Assembly: GCF_001584145.1 (NCBI RefSeq)
Contig: NZ_CP013232.1
Location: 3,038,001 to 3,102,000, forward strand
Source: Collimonas fungivorans
GTDB lineage: Bacteria > Pseudomonadota > Gammaproteobacteria > Burkholderiales > Burkholderiaceae_D
Direction: 5' to 3'
DNA length: 64,000 bases
Part shown: positions 13,767 through 23,040 of the stretch, one piece after another
How the letters are laid out: each line of letters starts with the position of its first letter
How positions within the stretch are numbered: the first letter of the stretch is position 1
The notes under the pieces: generated by a model
The model's database searches: none
What the model was told of the DNA's origin: nothing
Seen by the model: the letters and a program-made list of their open reading frames with translations, nothing else
Position numbers and translations under genes: made by a program

Positions 13767-14441
13767 CTACAGCTCGTTTTCGTCGAGGTCGTGTTCCATG
13801 CCGTCAATCGGCAGCAAGTGGCCCAGTTTCGCCGCCTTGGTGTCGAGGTAGCGGGTATTGAACGGATTGCGGTTGAGAATGAGGGGAATCCGCTCGACCA
13901 CGGTAATGCCGATTTTCTGCAGGGCTGCTACCTTGCGCGGGTTGTTGGTCATCAGCCGCAAGGCTGTAATGTCCAAGTGCTCCAGCATGGTTTCGCAAAT
14001 GGTGTAATCGCGCAGGTCGGCGGCGAATCCGAGTTGCTGGTTAGCTTCCACCGTGTCCGCGCCGCCGTCCTGGATATGGTAGGCGCGCAGCTTGTTGATC
14101 AGGCCGATGCCGCGCCCTTCCTGGCGCAAATACAATATGGCGCCGCGCCCTTCCGCGGCGATCTTCTGCAAAGCCCCTTCCAATTGCGCGCCGCAATCGC
14201 AGCGCTGGCTGAACAAGGCATCGCCGGTCAGGCATTCGGAATGGACGCGCGCCAGCACCGGCGCGCCGTCGTTGACTTCGCCCAGGGTCAGGGCCAGGTG
14301 TTCTTTGCCGGTGGCGTGTTCGATAAAGGCATGCAGCTGGAAGGTTGCCCAAGGCGTCGGCAGCGCGCAGGAAGTCACATACTCCAGTTTTTGGTCGGCT
14401 ACGGCGGCAGCTAGGCTGCTTTTGTTATTAGTGGTGCTCAT
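13767..14441 (-). CDS. ribA: GTP cyclohydrolase II
   Basis: About 224 residues from ATG at 14441. The Zn-binding cysteines are in [16 protein letters not shown], the GTP site in RQEGRGIGL, and the C-terminal half has [17 protein letters not shown] and LMTNNPRKV, as in E. coli RibA. It converts GTP to 2,5-diamino-6-ribosylamino-4-pyrimidinone phosphate, the first step of riboflavin synthesis. The frame continues 40 codons upstream, but that part does not resemble RibA; the family body starts near [16 protein letters not shown]. No other rib gene is adjacent. Confidence 0.93.
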   Translation of the reverse strand: MSTTNNKSSLAAAVADQKLEYVTSCALPTPWATFQLHAFIEHATGKEHLALTLGEVNDGAPVLARVHSECLTGDALFSQRCDCGAQLEGALQKIAAEGRGAILYLRQEGRGIGLINKLRAYHIQDGGADTVEANQQLGFAADLRDYTICETMLEHLDITALRLMTNNPRKVAALQKIGITVVERIPLILNRNPFNTRYLDTKAAKLGHLLPIDGMEHDLDENEL

Positions 14442-14623
14442 CAGATAGATTTGTGGTGAATAAAATGCATGGCATTGTATAAATGACACATGCGTTTCGG
14501 TTTTAACATTGCTTAACATGCCATCGCTAGCCATCCATTTTACGAGCATTCCGAAAAACACGTATGACGCGCCGGTGGCCGTAACCGCCAGGGCCGGCGG
14601 ATAAATTAACTGGATAACAACAA

Positions 14624-14656
14624 AAATCCAGACGGAACCGTAAAACCGACGGATTT
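14624..14656 (-). terminator. Possible terminator of the retron reverse transcriptase gene
   Basis: Read on the minus strand, AAATCC and GGATTT pair around an interrupted GC stem and are followed by further T residues (GGATTTTTG), 11 bases after the RT stop. The stem is imperfect. Confidence 0.5.
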
Positions 14657-14666
14657 GCTAGACAGC

Positions 14667-15992
14667 CTAGGAGCCGGGCCATGAGATTTGTTCAAATAAC
14701 CGATGCAAACGCTTGCCGCGTTGCGGGTTCACCATCTGCGCATACGAGACCCGGCCGGCCAGGAATTGCCGGTAGTTGTCTCGTCCCTCCCGGTTCTGCG
14801 ACGCCGGGCCGTGGCGTATGCAGTTTGTCAGCGCGGCCTTCAGCTTGTCGAATTCCTGGCGCGGGATATTGGGATGGCGGTTAACCACGATGCCGGTCAC
14901 CTGCTGCCGGACGCCGCTGCGCATCATCCTGGTCTTCCTGGCGTTGACAGCAAAACCCTCTTCCAATGCAATTGCCGCCACTTGCACATGGAAACGGTCC
15001 ATCGCCCGTTCCAGCCCGCTCTCTCCGGAAAACACCAGGTCGTCGGCGTAGCGGCTGTAACGGGCATCAAGCGCCGTCGCCAGAGCCTGCAAGCGCATGT
15101 CCAGCCGGTAAGCGCATAAATTGGCAAGCGCCGGCGAGCATGGAGAGCCTTGCGGCAGATGGCGTGTGCGCAAGGCCTGGCGTTCTTGCCAAGGAATTTT
15201 TTGACCCGGCTGATTCAGCACGTTGCCCGGGGTCCGGTATGTGCACAGGCGGGAAAGCAAACCGGCCACTTTAGGCGGATAACCAAGCTTTATAAATAAT
15301 GCGTGGACCCTGGCCGCCGGAATGCTTGGAAAAAAATCCTTCAGGTCCATCCGTATCACCACACGCTTGCCGGCATGCAGCGCCGCGTGCGTCACACATG
15401 AATGGCCGCGGCGGAAGCCGTGCGCCGCCTGGTGCAGCGGGATCCGGTCGAGCAAGCCGCGCAGTACCTGGGTTTGCATGGTGCGCAGGTGCGGCTTGGG
15501 AATTTCGATCAAGCGCAGCCCGCCGCTGCGTTTTGCTATCCAGCGATGGTGGTAATGCTGCAGGGCTGTCGTCGTCGCCTGACTGTTACGCCATTGGTCG
15601 GCGAACCAGTCCAGCTCGGACGGCGTTACTTTCAGCCATTGCGCCAGATCGGCAGCGGTGGCAAGCACGGGCAGCGCCAATGCGGACAACCACGCCGGCG
15701 GCTCAGCGGCAACAGGCGGGTCGAGACAAAAATGCCGGACCTGCGGCGGCTCGCTGTCCAGCCATGCGTCGGCAAACCCCTCGTGGGCCAGGATCAGCGC
15801 AGCCAGCTCGGTGCGGCCATGGCTATGCAGCTGTTCTCCGGTCTGTTTGTGGATGGCCCGGCACAATGAAGGAATCCAGCGCCATTTCTTGCCCAGCGCC
15901 CACCTGGCACCTTGCAGCATGGCGTCAAGACTCGCTTCGCGCGCGAGGAAGGTGTCTGCCAGGGCTAAAGCGACGAAAGTTTTTGGATTCAT
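14667..15992 (-). CDS. Retron-type reverse transcriptase, myxobacterial-like with long N-terminal domain
   Basis: 441 residues from ATG at 15992. Residues 1-140 are an extension ending in LAQWLKVTPSELDWFAD. RT motifs follow: KRSGGLRLIEIPKP (155-167), AAHGFRRGHSCVTHAALH (189-206, the retron-specific region, HAALH where the family has NAxxH), RMDLKDFFPS with catalytic Asp216, LPQGSPCSPALANL (279-292), and YADD at 315-318. VTG at 365-367 is the retron hallmark that recognises its own msr RNA. The long N-terminal region and total length resemble the Mx162/Mx65 RTs of myxobacteria more than Ec86. It should copy the msd part of the adjacent RNA into branched msDNA. The frame is open back to a TTG at 16028, but that stretch is repeat a2 of the RNA. 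No effector gene is adjacent. Confidence 0.92.
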   Translation of the reverse strand: MNPKTFVALALADTFLAREASLDAMLQGARWALGKKWRWIPSLCRAIHKQTGEQLHSHGRTELAALILAHEGFADAWLDSEPPQVRHFCLDPPVAAEPPAWLSALALPVLATAADLAQWLKVTPSELDWFADQWRNSQATTTALQHYHHRWIAKRSGGLRLIEIPKPHLRTMQTQVLRGLLDRIPLHQAAHGFRRGHSCVTHAALHAGKRVVIRMDLKDFFPSIPAARVHALFIKLGYPPKVAGLLSRLCTYRTPGNVLNQPGQKIPWQERQALRTRHLPQGSPCSPALANLCAYRLDMRLQALATALDARYSRYADDLVFSGESGLERAMDRFHVQVAAIALEEGFAVNARKTRMMRSGVRQQVTGIVVNRHPNIPRQEFDKLKAALTNCIRHGPASQNREGRDNYRQFLAGRVSYAQMVNPQRGKRLHRLFEQISWPGS

Positions 15993-16009
15993 CAGGTTAA
16001 GGTAAACGA

Positions 16010-16176
16010 GGCGGCGGAGAGCCTTCAACCAGTCCCGTCATGCGTGAGCATATCTGCACCGTGGTGCAGCGCCGCTCATGCGTTGCATTGCCAAGCCAAA
16101 ATATCCCGCGGGGTAGCCCCGCAGAGGCGTTCCATTACACGAGGTAACAGCGCGCCGGCTTGAAGGGTCCGCCGCC
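16010..16176 (-). ncRNA. Retron msr-msd RNA with a1/a2 repeats
   Basis: Immediately upstream of the RT on the same strand. Repeat a1 (16160..16176, GGCGGCGGACCCTTCAA) pairs with a2 (16010..16028, TTGAAGGCTCTCCGCCGCC): nine pairs, a 1x3 internal loop, then seven pairs. The base just after a1 is G in CAAGCC, matching the AGC context of the branching guanosine in known retrons. Inside, the msr part has a GTTAC/GTAAT hairpin and GCGGGG-CTA-CCCCGC (16108..16122). The msd part has one long hairpin, 16042..16081, GCATGAGC and CTGCACC pairing with GGTGCAG and GCTCACGC. About 167 nt, a normal retron size. Exact msr/msd boundaries are inferred. Confidence 0.85.
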
Positions 16177-16181
16177 CGGCC

Positions 16182-16210
16182 ACACTATGTGAATATAGTA
16201 GAAGTGTCAA
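16182..16210 (-). promoter_or_regulatory. Sigma-70 promoter of the retron
   Basis: Minus strand TTGACA (16205..16210), a 17-base spacer, then TAGTGT (16182..16187). The -35 is perfect and the -10 weak. The expected start, about seven bases downstream, falls on the first G of repeat a1 at 16176, which supports both calls. Confidence 0.7.
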
Positions 16211-16330
16211 CTGGATTTCCCCGCGCCGGCGGCCCGCCATCCTTGCCTGGGCAAGCTATGATTTCAACTATCTGTCGGTGCCGGCGCAGATTATTGTTAG
16301 AATCATACCTACTCAATTTTTTAGCTACTC

Positions 16331-16966
16331 ATGCGCGAAGTCCCCGACCTGATTGCCTGCGAAGGATGCGATGCCCTGTATCGCAAGGTGCAGCTGCACC
16401 GTGGGGAGATTGCCCACTGCCCACGCTGCGGCACCGAACTGGAGCGCGACGCCGGCCGCCAGCGCGAGCGCATCCTGCCGCTGACGGTGGCCAGCCTGAT
16501 CATGTTCGTGATCGCCAACAGCTTTCCCATCGTCGAGATCGAACTGCAAGGCCTGAGCAGCCGCACCACCCTGTTCGGCGCCGTGCTGTCGCTGACCACC
16601 GAAGGCATGTCGCTGGTGGCTTTGCTGGTGCTAGCCACTACTATCCTGTTTCCGCTGCTGCAGCTGCTGTTCCTGTTTTACCTGCTGGTGTCCTTGGCCA
16701 AGCAGCACCGGCCTCCCGGTTTCAGCTGGCTGGTCAGGGCCATGCAGAGCTTGCGGCCCTGGGGCATGGTGGAAGTGTTCCTGCTAGGTGTGCTGGTGGC
16801 GGTAGTGAAATTATCGAACATGGCGACCGTGATCCCGGGCGTGGCTCTGTGGGCGTTCGGCGTGCTGACGGTATTGCTGACCGCGGTGGTTTCTTTCAAT
16901 CCCCGCCATTTCTGGAAAATGGCTTACGCTGAAGAGACAATCGGCAGCCAGGGAGAGATTGCATGA
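16331..16966 (+). CDS. pqiA: Paraquat-inducible protein A, first copy
   Basis: 211 residues. An N-terminal zinc-ribbon pair, CEGCD (10-14) and CPRCG (30-34), is followed by four helices, with ANSFPIVEIELQG after the first. E. coli PqiA is a duplication of this unit; here the two halves are separate genes in tandem. PqiA is an inner-membrane partner of the PqiB tunnel thought to move lipids between the membranes. It overlaps the next gene by four bases. The upstream gap is shared with the divergent retron promoter. Confidence 0.88.
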   Translation: MREVPDLIACEGCDALYRKVQLHRGEIAHCPRCGTELERDAGRQRERILPLTVASLIMFVIANSFPIVEIELQGLSSRTTLFGAVLSLTTEGMSLVALLVLATTILFPLLQLLFLFYLLVSLAKQHRPPGFSWLVRAMQSLRPWGMVEVFLLGVLVAVVKLSNMATVIPGVALWAFGVLTVLLTAVVSFNPRHFWKMAYAEETIGSQGEIA

Positions 16967-17679
16967 GCGCCGACGCCGCCACCGCGAATACAGCCGCCGC
17001 TGCCGCAGACGAAGACCTGGCGGTGCGCACCGCTGCCGGCCTCGGCATGATGTCCTGCCATCACTGCGGCACCGTCTGGCAAGAGGTGCGCGAACACGAA
17101 CACTGCCAGCGCTGCGGCACCGCCCTGCACCTGCGCAAGCCGGACAGCATCAGGCGCAGCTGGGCTTTCCTGATCGCTGCCTGCATCATGTACATCCCGG
17201 CCAACCTGATGCCGGTGATGATCACCAAGACCTTGCTCGGCGTGCAAGAGGATACGATCATGAGCGGCGTGATCTATTTCTGGGTATCCGGCGCCTGGGA
17301 GCTGGCGGCGATCATTTTCATCGCCAGTTTCCTGGTGCCGCTGTTCAAGCTGGCTTCCCTGATCCTGCTGACCTGGACCGCGCAAAAACGCAGCCGCTGG
17401 CGTCGCCTGCAGCGCGCCAAGCTGTACCGGCTGGTGGAAATCATCGGCCGCTGGTCGATGCTGGACGTATTCGTGGTGTCGCTGCTGGCCGGCCTGGTGC
17501 AGATTGAAGGATTCGCCAAGATCACCGCCGGCTTCGGCGTGCTGGCGTTTGCCTCGGTAGTGGTGCTCACCATGCTGGCCGCGCTCAGTTTCGATCCGCG
17601 CCTAAATTGGGACAACAGCGGGGACAGCAGCAATCAAGAGATGGATGAGAATCAAAGAATGAAAGCACAAGATGAGTGA
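16963..17679 (+). CDS. pqiA: Paraquat-inducible protein A, second copy
   Basis: 238 residues. After an alanine-rich start of about 25 residues come CHHCG and CQRCG zinc-ribbon motifs, then four membrane helices with IPANLMPVMITKT, the counterpart of the ANSFP segment in the first copy. Together with the preceding gene it should form the equivalent of one full PqiA. It overlaps the first copy (ATGA) and pqiB (eight bases), so translation is probably coupled throughout the operon. Confidence 0.88.
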   Translation: MSADAATANTAAAAADEDLAVRTAAGLGMMSCHHCGTVWQEVREHEHCQRCGTALHLRKPDSIRRSWAFLIAACIMYIPANLMPVMITKTLLGVQEDTIMSGVIYFWVSGAWELAAIIFIASFLVPLFKLASLILLTWTAQKRSRWRRLQRAKLYRLVEIIGRWSMLDVFVVSLLAGLVQIEGFAKITAGFGVLAFASVVVLTMLAALSFDPRLNWDNSGDSSNQEMDENQRMKAQDE

Positions 17680-19306
17680 TGAAAATACCCCTGACAACGC
17701 ACTGCCGCCTTTGCCGCAACCGAAGCTGAGCCGCAAGCGCGACTGGCTGCCTTCGCTGATCTGGCTGATCCCGATTGTGGCCGCGGTAGTCGGCTTGACG
17801 CTGGTGGTCAAGATCCTGGTCGAACGCGGACCATCGATTACCATCACGTTCCGCACCGCGGAAGGCCTGGAGGCCGGAAAAACCAAGGTCAAGTACAAGG
17901 ATGTCGATATCGGCCTGGTGCAGACCATCACCTTGAGCAAAGACCGTTCCCACGTGCTGGCCAATATCCAGCTGTCGAAAGAAGCCGAAAGCTTCACAGC
18001 CGCCGACACCCGCTTCTGGGTAGTGCGGCCGCGGGTGGCGGCGTCCGGCGTCTCTGGCCTTGGCACCTTGCTGTCGGGCGCTTACATCGGCGCCGACGCC
18101 GGCACCTCGAAGGAAAAGAAAGACGAATTCACCGGACTGGAAGTGCAGCCTATCGTCAGGCTCGACGCCTCAGGCAAGCAGTACATGCTGCACGCGACCG
18201 ACATCGGCTCGTTGGACATCGGTTCGCCGGTTTATTTCCGCCGCATCAAGGTCGGCCAGCTGGCGGCGTTCGACCTCGATGCCGACGGCAAAGGCGTGAC
18301 CTTGCGCATTTTCATCGATGCGCCCTACGATAAGTTCATCGGCATCAACACCCGCTTCTGGCATGCCAGCGGCTTCGACATGCAGATCAACGCCAGCGGC
18401 TTCAAGCTGCGCACGCAATCGCTGGCGACCGTGGTGCTGGGCGGCATAGCGTTCCAGGCGCCGGACGACCAGCTGGGCACGACGGCCAAGGAAAACACAA
18501 CTTTCAACCTGGCTGCGGACGAGGAAGCAGCCCTGAAAGAGCCGGACGGTCCGTCGGAAACCGTGGTGATGTATTTCAACCAGTCGCTGCGCGGCCTGAC
18601 GCCGGGTACTACCGTCGATTTCCGCGGCGTGGTGCTGGGTGAGGTCAAATCGATAGGCATCGAATACGATGCCAAACGCCGCGAATTCAACATGCCGGTG
18701 GTGGTGCAGGTTTATCCCGAGCGGCTGGGGCGCAGGTATGCCGAAGATGAAAAACATTCGAGCTACACCGCCAAACAGCGCCTGCAATACATGGTCAGTC
18801 GCGGCTTGCGGGCGCAGCTGCGCACCGGCAACCTGCTGACCGGCCAGCTCTACATCGCACTCGACTTTTTCCCGAAAGCGGCCCCGGCCACCATCGACAC
18901 TTCGACTGCGATCATCGAGCTGCCGACGATTCCTAACAGCCTGGATGAAATCCAGTCGCAGATCGCCGAGATCGCCAAGAAACTCAGCAAGGTGCCGTTC
19001 GACCAGATCGCCGCCGACCTGCAGAAAACACTGGGCACCTTGAACCGCACCCTGCTCAATGCCGAGCAGCTGACCAAAAGCCTGAACAACGACGTGGCTC
19101 CGGAAATCACGGCGGCCATGAAGGATGTGCGCGTGACGCTGGACAACGCCAACCGCACCCTGTCCGACAACGCGCCGCTGCAGCAGGACATCCGTGCGAC
19201 CCTGCAGGAACTGACGCGCTCGGCGGCGTCGGTGCGGATCCTGACCGACTACCTGGAACGCCATCCGGAAGCACTGATCCGCGGCAAGCAAGAGGAAAAC
19301 AAATAA
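17672..19306 (+). CDS. pqiB: MCE-domain protein PqiB
   Basis: 544 residues, close to the E. coli length of about 546. One N-terminal helix (LPSLIWLIPIVAAVVGLTLVV) anchors it in the inner membrane. Three MCE (MlaD) domains follow, the first beginning ITITFRTAEGLEAGKTKVKYK, the second near residue 155 and the third near TVDFRGVVLGEVKSIG. An Ala/Leu-rich helical C-terminal region (about 420-530) forms the needle in E. coli PqiB. The hexamer spans the periplasm as a lipid conduit. Its stop overlaps the pqiC start by one base. Confidence 0.92.
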   Translation: MSDENTPDNALPPLPQPKLSRKRDWLPSLIWLIPIVAAVVGLTLVVKILVERGPSITITFRTAEGLEAGKTKVKYKDVDIGLVQTITLSKDRSHVLANIQLSKEAESFTAADTRFWVVRPRVAASGVSGLGTLLSGAYIGADAGTSKEKKDEFTGLEVQPIVRLDASGKQYMLHATDIGSLDIGSPVYFRRIKVGQLAAFDLDADGKGVTLRIFIDAPYDKFIGINTRFWHASGFDMQINASGFKLRTQSLATVVLGGIAFQAPDDQLGTTAKENTTFNLAADEEAALKEPDGPSETVVMYFNQSLRGLTPGTTVDFRGVVLGEVKSIGIEYDAKRREFNMPVVVQVYPERLGRRYAEDEKHSSYTAKQRLQYMVSRGLRAQLRTGNLLTGQLYIALDFFPKAAPATIDTSTAIIELPTIPNSLDEIQSQIAEIAKKLSKVPFDQIAADLQKTLGTLNRTLLNAEQLTKSLNNDVAPEITAAMKDVRVTLDNANRTLSDNAPLQQDIRATLQELTRSAASVRILTDYLERHPEALIRGKQEENK

Positions 19307-19938
19307 TGACATCGACCACCCGCATCTGCACCATCGCTATCGTCACTGCGCTGCTGCTGGCCGGCTGCGCTTCCGCTCCGACCCATTTTTACACGCTCGC
19401 AACGCCGACAGCGGCTGCGCCGGCCATCCAGAATTCGAAGCTGTATATCGACGTGGCGCCGGTCTCGCTGCCGGAACGCCTGGCGCGGCCGCAGTTGGTG
19501 GTGCGCAGCGCCGGCAGCGCTTCCAGCACCCGGGTCGACATCCTGGAACAGGAACGCTGGTCGTCGCCGTTCAACAATGAGTTGCGAGATGCCTTGGCGA
19601 GCGGCATCGCCAATCGACTGGGAGCCATCGATGTCAGCCGCAGCGGCCGACCGACGGACCAGCCGGTATATCGGATTGCGGTCGAGTTGCGCGAATTTGA
19701 CGCCGTGCCCGGCGACAAGGTGCAAGCCACTTACGGCTGGACCATCAGCCGCTCCGACAGCGGCCGCAGCAGCGCTTGCCAACTGAGTGTGGCAGCGGCA
19801 GTCAATCCTGGCATTGATGGTTTGGTGCTTGGAGTGCAGCGCACGGTGGCGGATGTGGTCAGCGGCATTGCCGCCAATATCACGGCATTCAAGGCCAATC
19901 CCGCGGCGGCCTGCCAAGGCGACAGGCCGCAAGCCTAA
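19306..19938 (+). CDS. pqiC: PqiC outer-membrane lipoprotein
   Basis: 210 residues. Signal peptide with lipobox LLLAGC, lipidated Cys about 21, then an ABC-transporter-auxiliary (PqiC/YmbA) fold with FYTLATP near the start. It receives the PqiB needle at the outer membrane. AGAGG lies upstream inside the pqiB end and the start overlaps the pqiB stop (TAATG). Last gene of the pqi operon. Confidence 0.88.
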   Translation: MTSTTRICTIAIVTALLLAGCASAPTHFYTLATPTAAAPAIQNSKLYIDVAPVSLPERLARPQLVVRSAGSASSTRVDILEQERWSSPFNNELRDALASGIANRLGAIDVSRSGRPTDQPVYRIAVELREFDAVPGDKVQATYGWTISRSDSGRSSACQLSVAAAVNPGIDGLVLGVQRTVADVVSGIAANITAFKANPAAACQGDRPQA

Positions 19939-19952
19939 ATGTCAAAAAAACG

Positions 19953-20687
19953 TCAGAACCGCTCGTAACCCAGCAGATAACGCCATTCGCCGACCGCCAG
20001 GCCGGCCATCGGCAGGCGGCCGATGCGGATACGCTTGCTGGCCACTACCTGCAGCCCAACCTGTTCGCACATATGCACGACCAGTCCGCGCGGCGGCGCC
20101 TTGAGCGCAAAGCGCAGGCGCTTTTCATTTTGCCAGCTGACCTTGATCGGCGGCAGCGGCTTGCGGTTGAAGCTCAAGCCATGGTTCAGCAATTTCAGTC
20201 CGTCAGGAACGATGTCGCCGGCCACTTCAACGATGTATTCATGCTCGATCTTGGCGGCGTCGTCCACCAGCTTGCGGGTGATCCGCCAGTCCTGGGTAAA
20301 CACCAGCAAGCCGCTGGCCAATGTCTCCAGCGGTTCGATCAGGTTGAGGTTGGCCAGGTGGCGCTTCAGGAAACGCAGTTCGGCGCGGTCGTCGGCCGCC
20401 CGCTTGTCAGGTACGATCAGGTCTGAGGCCAGTTCGCTCAGCGCCGGACCGGCAAACAGGTCGAGGCCGGCCGGCTTGTGGAACAGGATGGTTACCGGGT
20501 CCTGCGGTTCCAGCGTGGCGTCCGCCGCCAGTTCCACCTGCTGCTGCGCGCCGATGCGCAGGCCCGGCTCTTCCACTACCTTGCCATCGACCTTGACCCA
20601 GCCGCCCTCGATATATTGCTCGGCTTCGCGGCGCGAGCAGGAAACCAGTTCAGCCAGATGTTTTGCAAGGCGGATTGATTCTGTCAT
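19953..20687 (-). CDS. RsuA/RluB-family S4-domain protein, catalytic Asp replaced by Glu
   Basis: 244 residues: S4 RNA-binding domain (about 4-50, SRREAEQYIEGGWVKVDGK) and a pseudouridine-synthase body (from about 65, VTILFHKPAGLD). Active members have GRLDxxSxGLLxxT with Asp as nucleophile. The aligned segment here is EPLETLASGLLVFTQD, with Pro for Arg and Glu121 for Asp. The fold calls it an rRNA pseudouridine synthase, but catalysis is doubtful; an RNA-binding role is possible. It may belong to a divergent subfamily with this change. It converges with pqiC, 14 bases apart. Confidence 0.8.
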   Translation of the reverse strand: MTESIRLAKHLAELVSCSRREAEQYIEGGWVKVDGKVVEEPGLRIGAQQQVELAADATLEPQDPVTILFHKPAGLDLFAGPALSELASDLIVPDKRAADDRAELRFLKRHLANLNLIEPLETLASGLLVFTQDWRITRKLVDDAAKIEHEYIVEVAGDIVPDGLKLLNHGLSFNRKPLPPIKVSWQNEKRLRFALKAPPRGLVVHMCEQVGLQVVASKRIRIGRLPMAGLAVGEWRYLLGYERF

Positions 20688-20749
20688 GTATGAGGTCCGG
20701 AGACATAAAAATGATGGGCTGCCATTGTAACCGCCTGCACCCGGCTTAT

Positions 20750-20983
20750 TTACAATACATTTTTACGATACATTTCAGGCCGCGGCTTGTTGCGCTGTTC
20801 GTAAATCGCCTTGGCGTCTTCCCGCGCGCGCTCCAGCGTACGCATGGCGGGATCGTCGTCGTGCAGCGTAAAAAAATCCTCGGCTTGCGCGTTCATCACG
20901 TATTTGATCGCCGCCTTCTCTTTCACGTCGAACAACTCCACCAGCAAGGTGGTGACTTCATCCAGGTATTCTTCGTAGGTCAT
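20750..20983 (-). CDS. Small acidic conserved hypothetical protein
   Basis: 77 residues starting MTYEEYLDEVTTLL, mostly helical and charged, with a tail rich in Arg, Lys and Pro. I do not recognise a named family. ATG at 20983 has GGAGTG about eight bases upstream, better than any earlier start in the same open frame. It follows the broken CYTH-CHAD gene on the same strand. Confidence 0.7.
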   Translation of the reverse strand: MTYEEYLDEVTTLLVELFDVKEKAAIKYVMNAQAEDFFTLHDDDPAMRTLERAREDAKAIYEQRNKPRPEMYRKNVL

Positions 20984-21093
20984 GATTTCACTCCGGTGTT
21001 TCTTGCCGTGCTCACCTTCATCCACGGTGTTACAGGAAGAGCCCGGCGAGCGTATTTTGCACCAAATAGCCCGGCAGGACCAAATTATCAGGT

Positions 21094-22634
21094 TCAATGC
21101 GGCTGCGACGGCGGCTTCAATCCGGCGAATTTTCGCCACAAGCGGCCGATCTTCGACTTATTGTGTTTTTTGCCGGAAGCCAGCAGTTTGACGGCCAGGC
21201 CGCAGGATTGCGCCAGCTCGGGATGCTGTCCGGCGACCTGCAGCAGCAGCTGGGCAGCCACGCTACGATCATTGGCCGCGCCCAAGCCGTCTTGCAGGTC
21301 GCTCAGCGCCGCCACATAAGCATGGCCGCGTTTAGGTGGAAAATACGAGGCAAAAAACTCACTGGCGTAGCGCGCCTTCTTGGCGGCGATCCTTACCATG
21401 TGGCGCTTGGCGGCGTCATGCTGCCCGATGCGGCTGCCGCGCTTCAGCAGTTTCTTTTGCAGGCCGGCCAGTTTCTTGACAGCGAATTTTTTCAGGGGTG
21501 CAGACAATGCGGTCACCTGCGCCGCATCCAGCTCTTCGCGCCAGCGCCGCCCTTCTATCCAGCTTCCCAGCAATAACAGCAAGCGTGTATAGGCACGCGA
21601 GTTGACCGCCGCCGCGACCGCGTGGCGACGCCGGCCGGCTTCGCTGGCAGTCAGCTGCCGCAGGTTTTCCAGCTGCCGCTGATCCGGACAGCGCCTTACT
21701 ACATCGTCCAGCGTCGCCACCGCCAGCACTTCCCAATCGCGCGCCGGACCCAGCGTAGCGGCCAGCCAGTCAAGCCGTTCCGTTATTTCCGGCGGCGTCG
21801 GAATCACTTTCTTGAACAGGCCCAGCGCGGCGCGCAAGCGCCGCAGCCCGACCCGCATCTGATGCAGGTTTTCCGGATCGGCGCCGTGCACCACGCCGTC
21901 TTCATTGCCTTGCATCTGCGCCAGGCAGTTGCCGAGCAAGGCCTGGAATCCTTGCTCCAGCGTCAGTCCGGGCGCCAATTCGACCGGCTGCGCCTTGACT
22001 ACGGCAGGCGCTTGCGGCGCATGCATGGAGTAACCGCGCTCGGCCTTGCTGGCGTTGGCCGCGCGCAGCGGCAGCGTCTGCTGCAAGGCCAAAGCCAGCT
22101 CAAACAAGCTCGCCGCAGCGCCGGATTTGAGTTCCAGTTCGATTTCGCTGATGGCAATGCTTTTGTCGCCATGGAGGATTTCGCCTTGGTCCAGGGCCAG
22201 CTCGACTTCGTCCCCCGCCTGCGATCTCAGCAGCCAGATCGTGCGTTTGAATTGGGTCGTGAATATCGGCCGCAAGCGGTTGGCAAGGTCCGGCGCCGAC
22301 AACAACGCGGCCACCGCTGAACCTGGCTCAAGCAGCCCACGCAGCGCTTGCAGGTCAGGCGCCGCGCCGCTGATGTCAGACTCCACTCGGGCCGCTGATG
22401 CAAACCGGCCGCCGCCTGGCCGCCGCTCTTGCAAGTCTGGACCCAGCGCGCCCCCACTTTGCGCACCCGTAGCGCAGTGTGGCTTTGCTGCAGGTACAGC
22501 TCGGGTGTATCAAAGTAGATGCTAGTCAGCTGCCGCGATTGCGGTTTGCCGGTAGCGTAATGTGATAACAGGGGATGGCGGCGGAAGCTGGCGACATCCC
22601 GCGGCTCCAATAGCAGTTTTAATTCGATTTCCAT
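21094..22634 (-). pseudogene. CYTH-CHAD domain protein, frameshifted
   Basis: The N-terminal frame (ATG 22634) starts MEIELKLLLEP and continues as a CYTH domain (TSIYFDTPELYLQQ, ALRVRKVG, HQRPEW). The CHAD part continues in another frame from ESDISGAAPDLQALRG, with DPENLHQMRVGLRRLRAAL and later His-rich CHAD helices, to 21094. The join is at 22381..22387; one extra G there (TGGGAG instead of TGGAG) would restore a single protein of about 513 residues. CYTH domains bind triphosphates and CHAD domains bind polyphosphate; fused forms occur in many proteobacteria. Either a real loss-of-function mutation or a sequencing error. Confidence 0.85.
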
Positions 22635-23040
22635 GCTTCAAGCATACTTCCAAACCGCTGTTTTCAGTAAGCTATTGTTTTAATGCCATTGATACGGGAC
22701 CAGCCGAAACCGCCCGGGCTTCTAGAATTCGCGGCTGCGGGAACGGCAGGCCCGCTTCATCGCCGGAATCATGCTGTAGCCGCTTTGCCGGTAATAACGA
22801 TAGAAATAGAAGAAGGTTTTCATGTCGGGCACGCAATGATTGGGAGGAATGAGAGTTTCCCACCAAAAACGGAAGGCGCGATGCCGTCGTTGACCAGATG
22901 TCGATGAAATAACAATCTTTAACGTTTGTACTCAGTTTGGACTCATATTGTCCTGCTCTAGCCCGATAGTTCGATATGACTGAACCAATCGGCGTACAGC
23001 GGCGTAATATCATGTTGTCCAGCTCAAGCGACTGTCATCG
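22635..23040. other. Intergenic region, no supported gene
   Basis: Divergent gap between the CYTH-CHAD gene and the DUF1275 gene. Short frames are open on both strands but have no ribosome site or recognisable product. Confidence 0.45.

Noticed and set aside
14667..15992. Group II intron or diversity-generating retroelement as explanation for the RT
   Set aside because: No maturase or endonuclease domain, no domain V/VI-like RNA, no variable repeat; the VTG motif and a1/a2-flanked RNA point to a retron.
16010..16028. TTG start for the reverse transcriptase at 16028
   Set aside because: The extra 12 codons are the a2 repeat of the ncRNA; the ATG at 15992 follows it and fits other retron layouts.
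16189..16932. Plus-strand frame covering the retron promoter and pqiA
   Set aside because: Out of frame with the clear PqiA protein and rich in Arg/Pro/Ala typical of shadow frames; the divergent retron RNA lies here.
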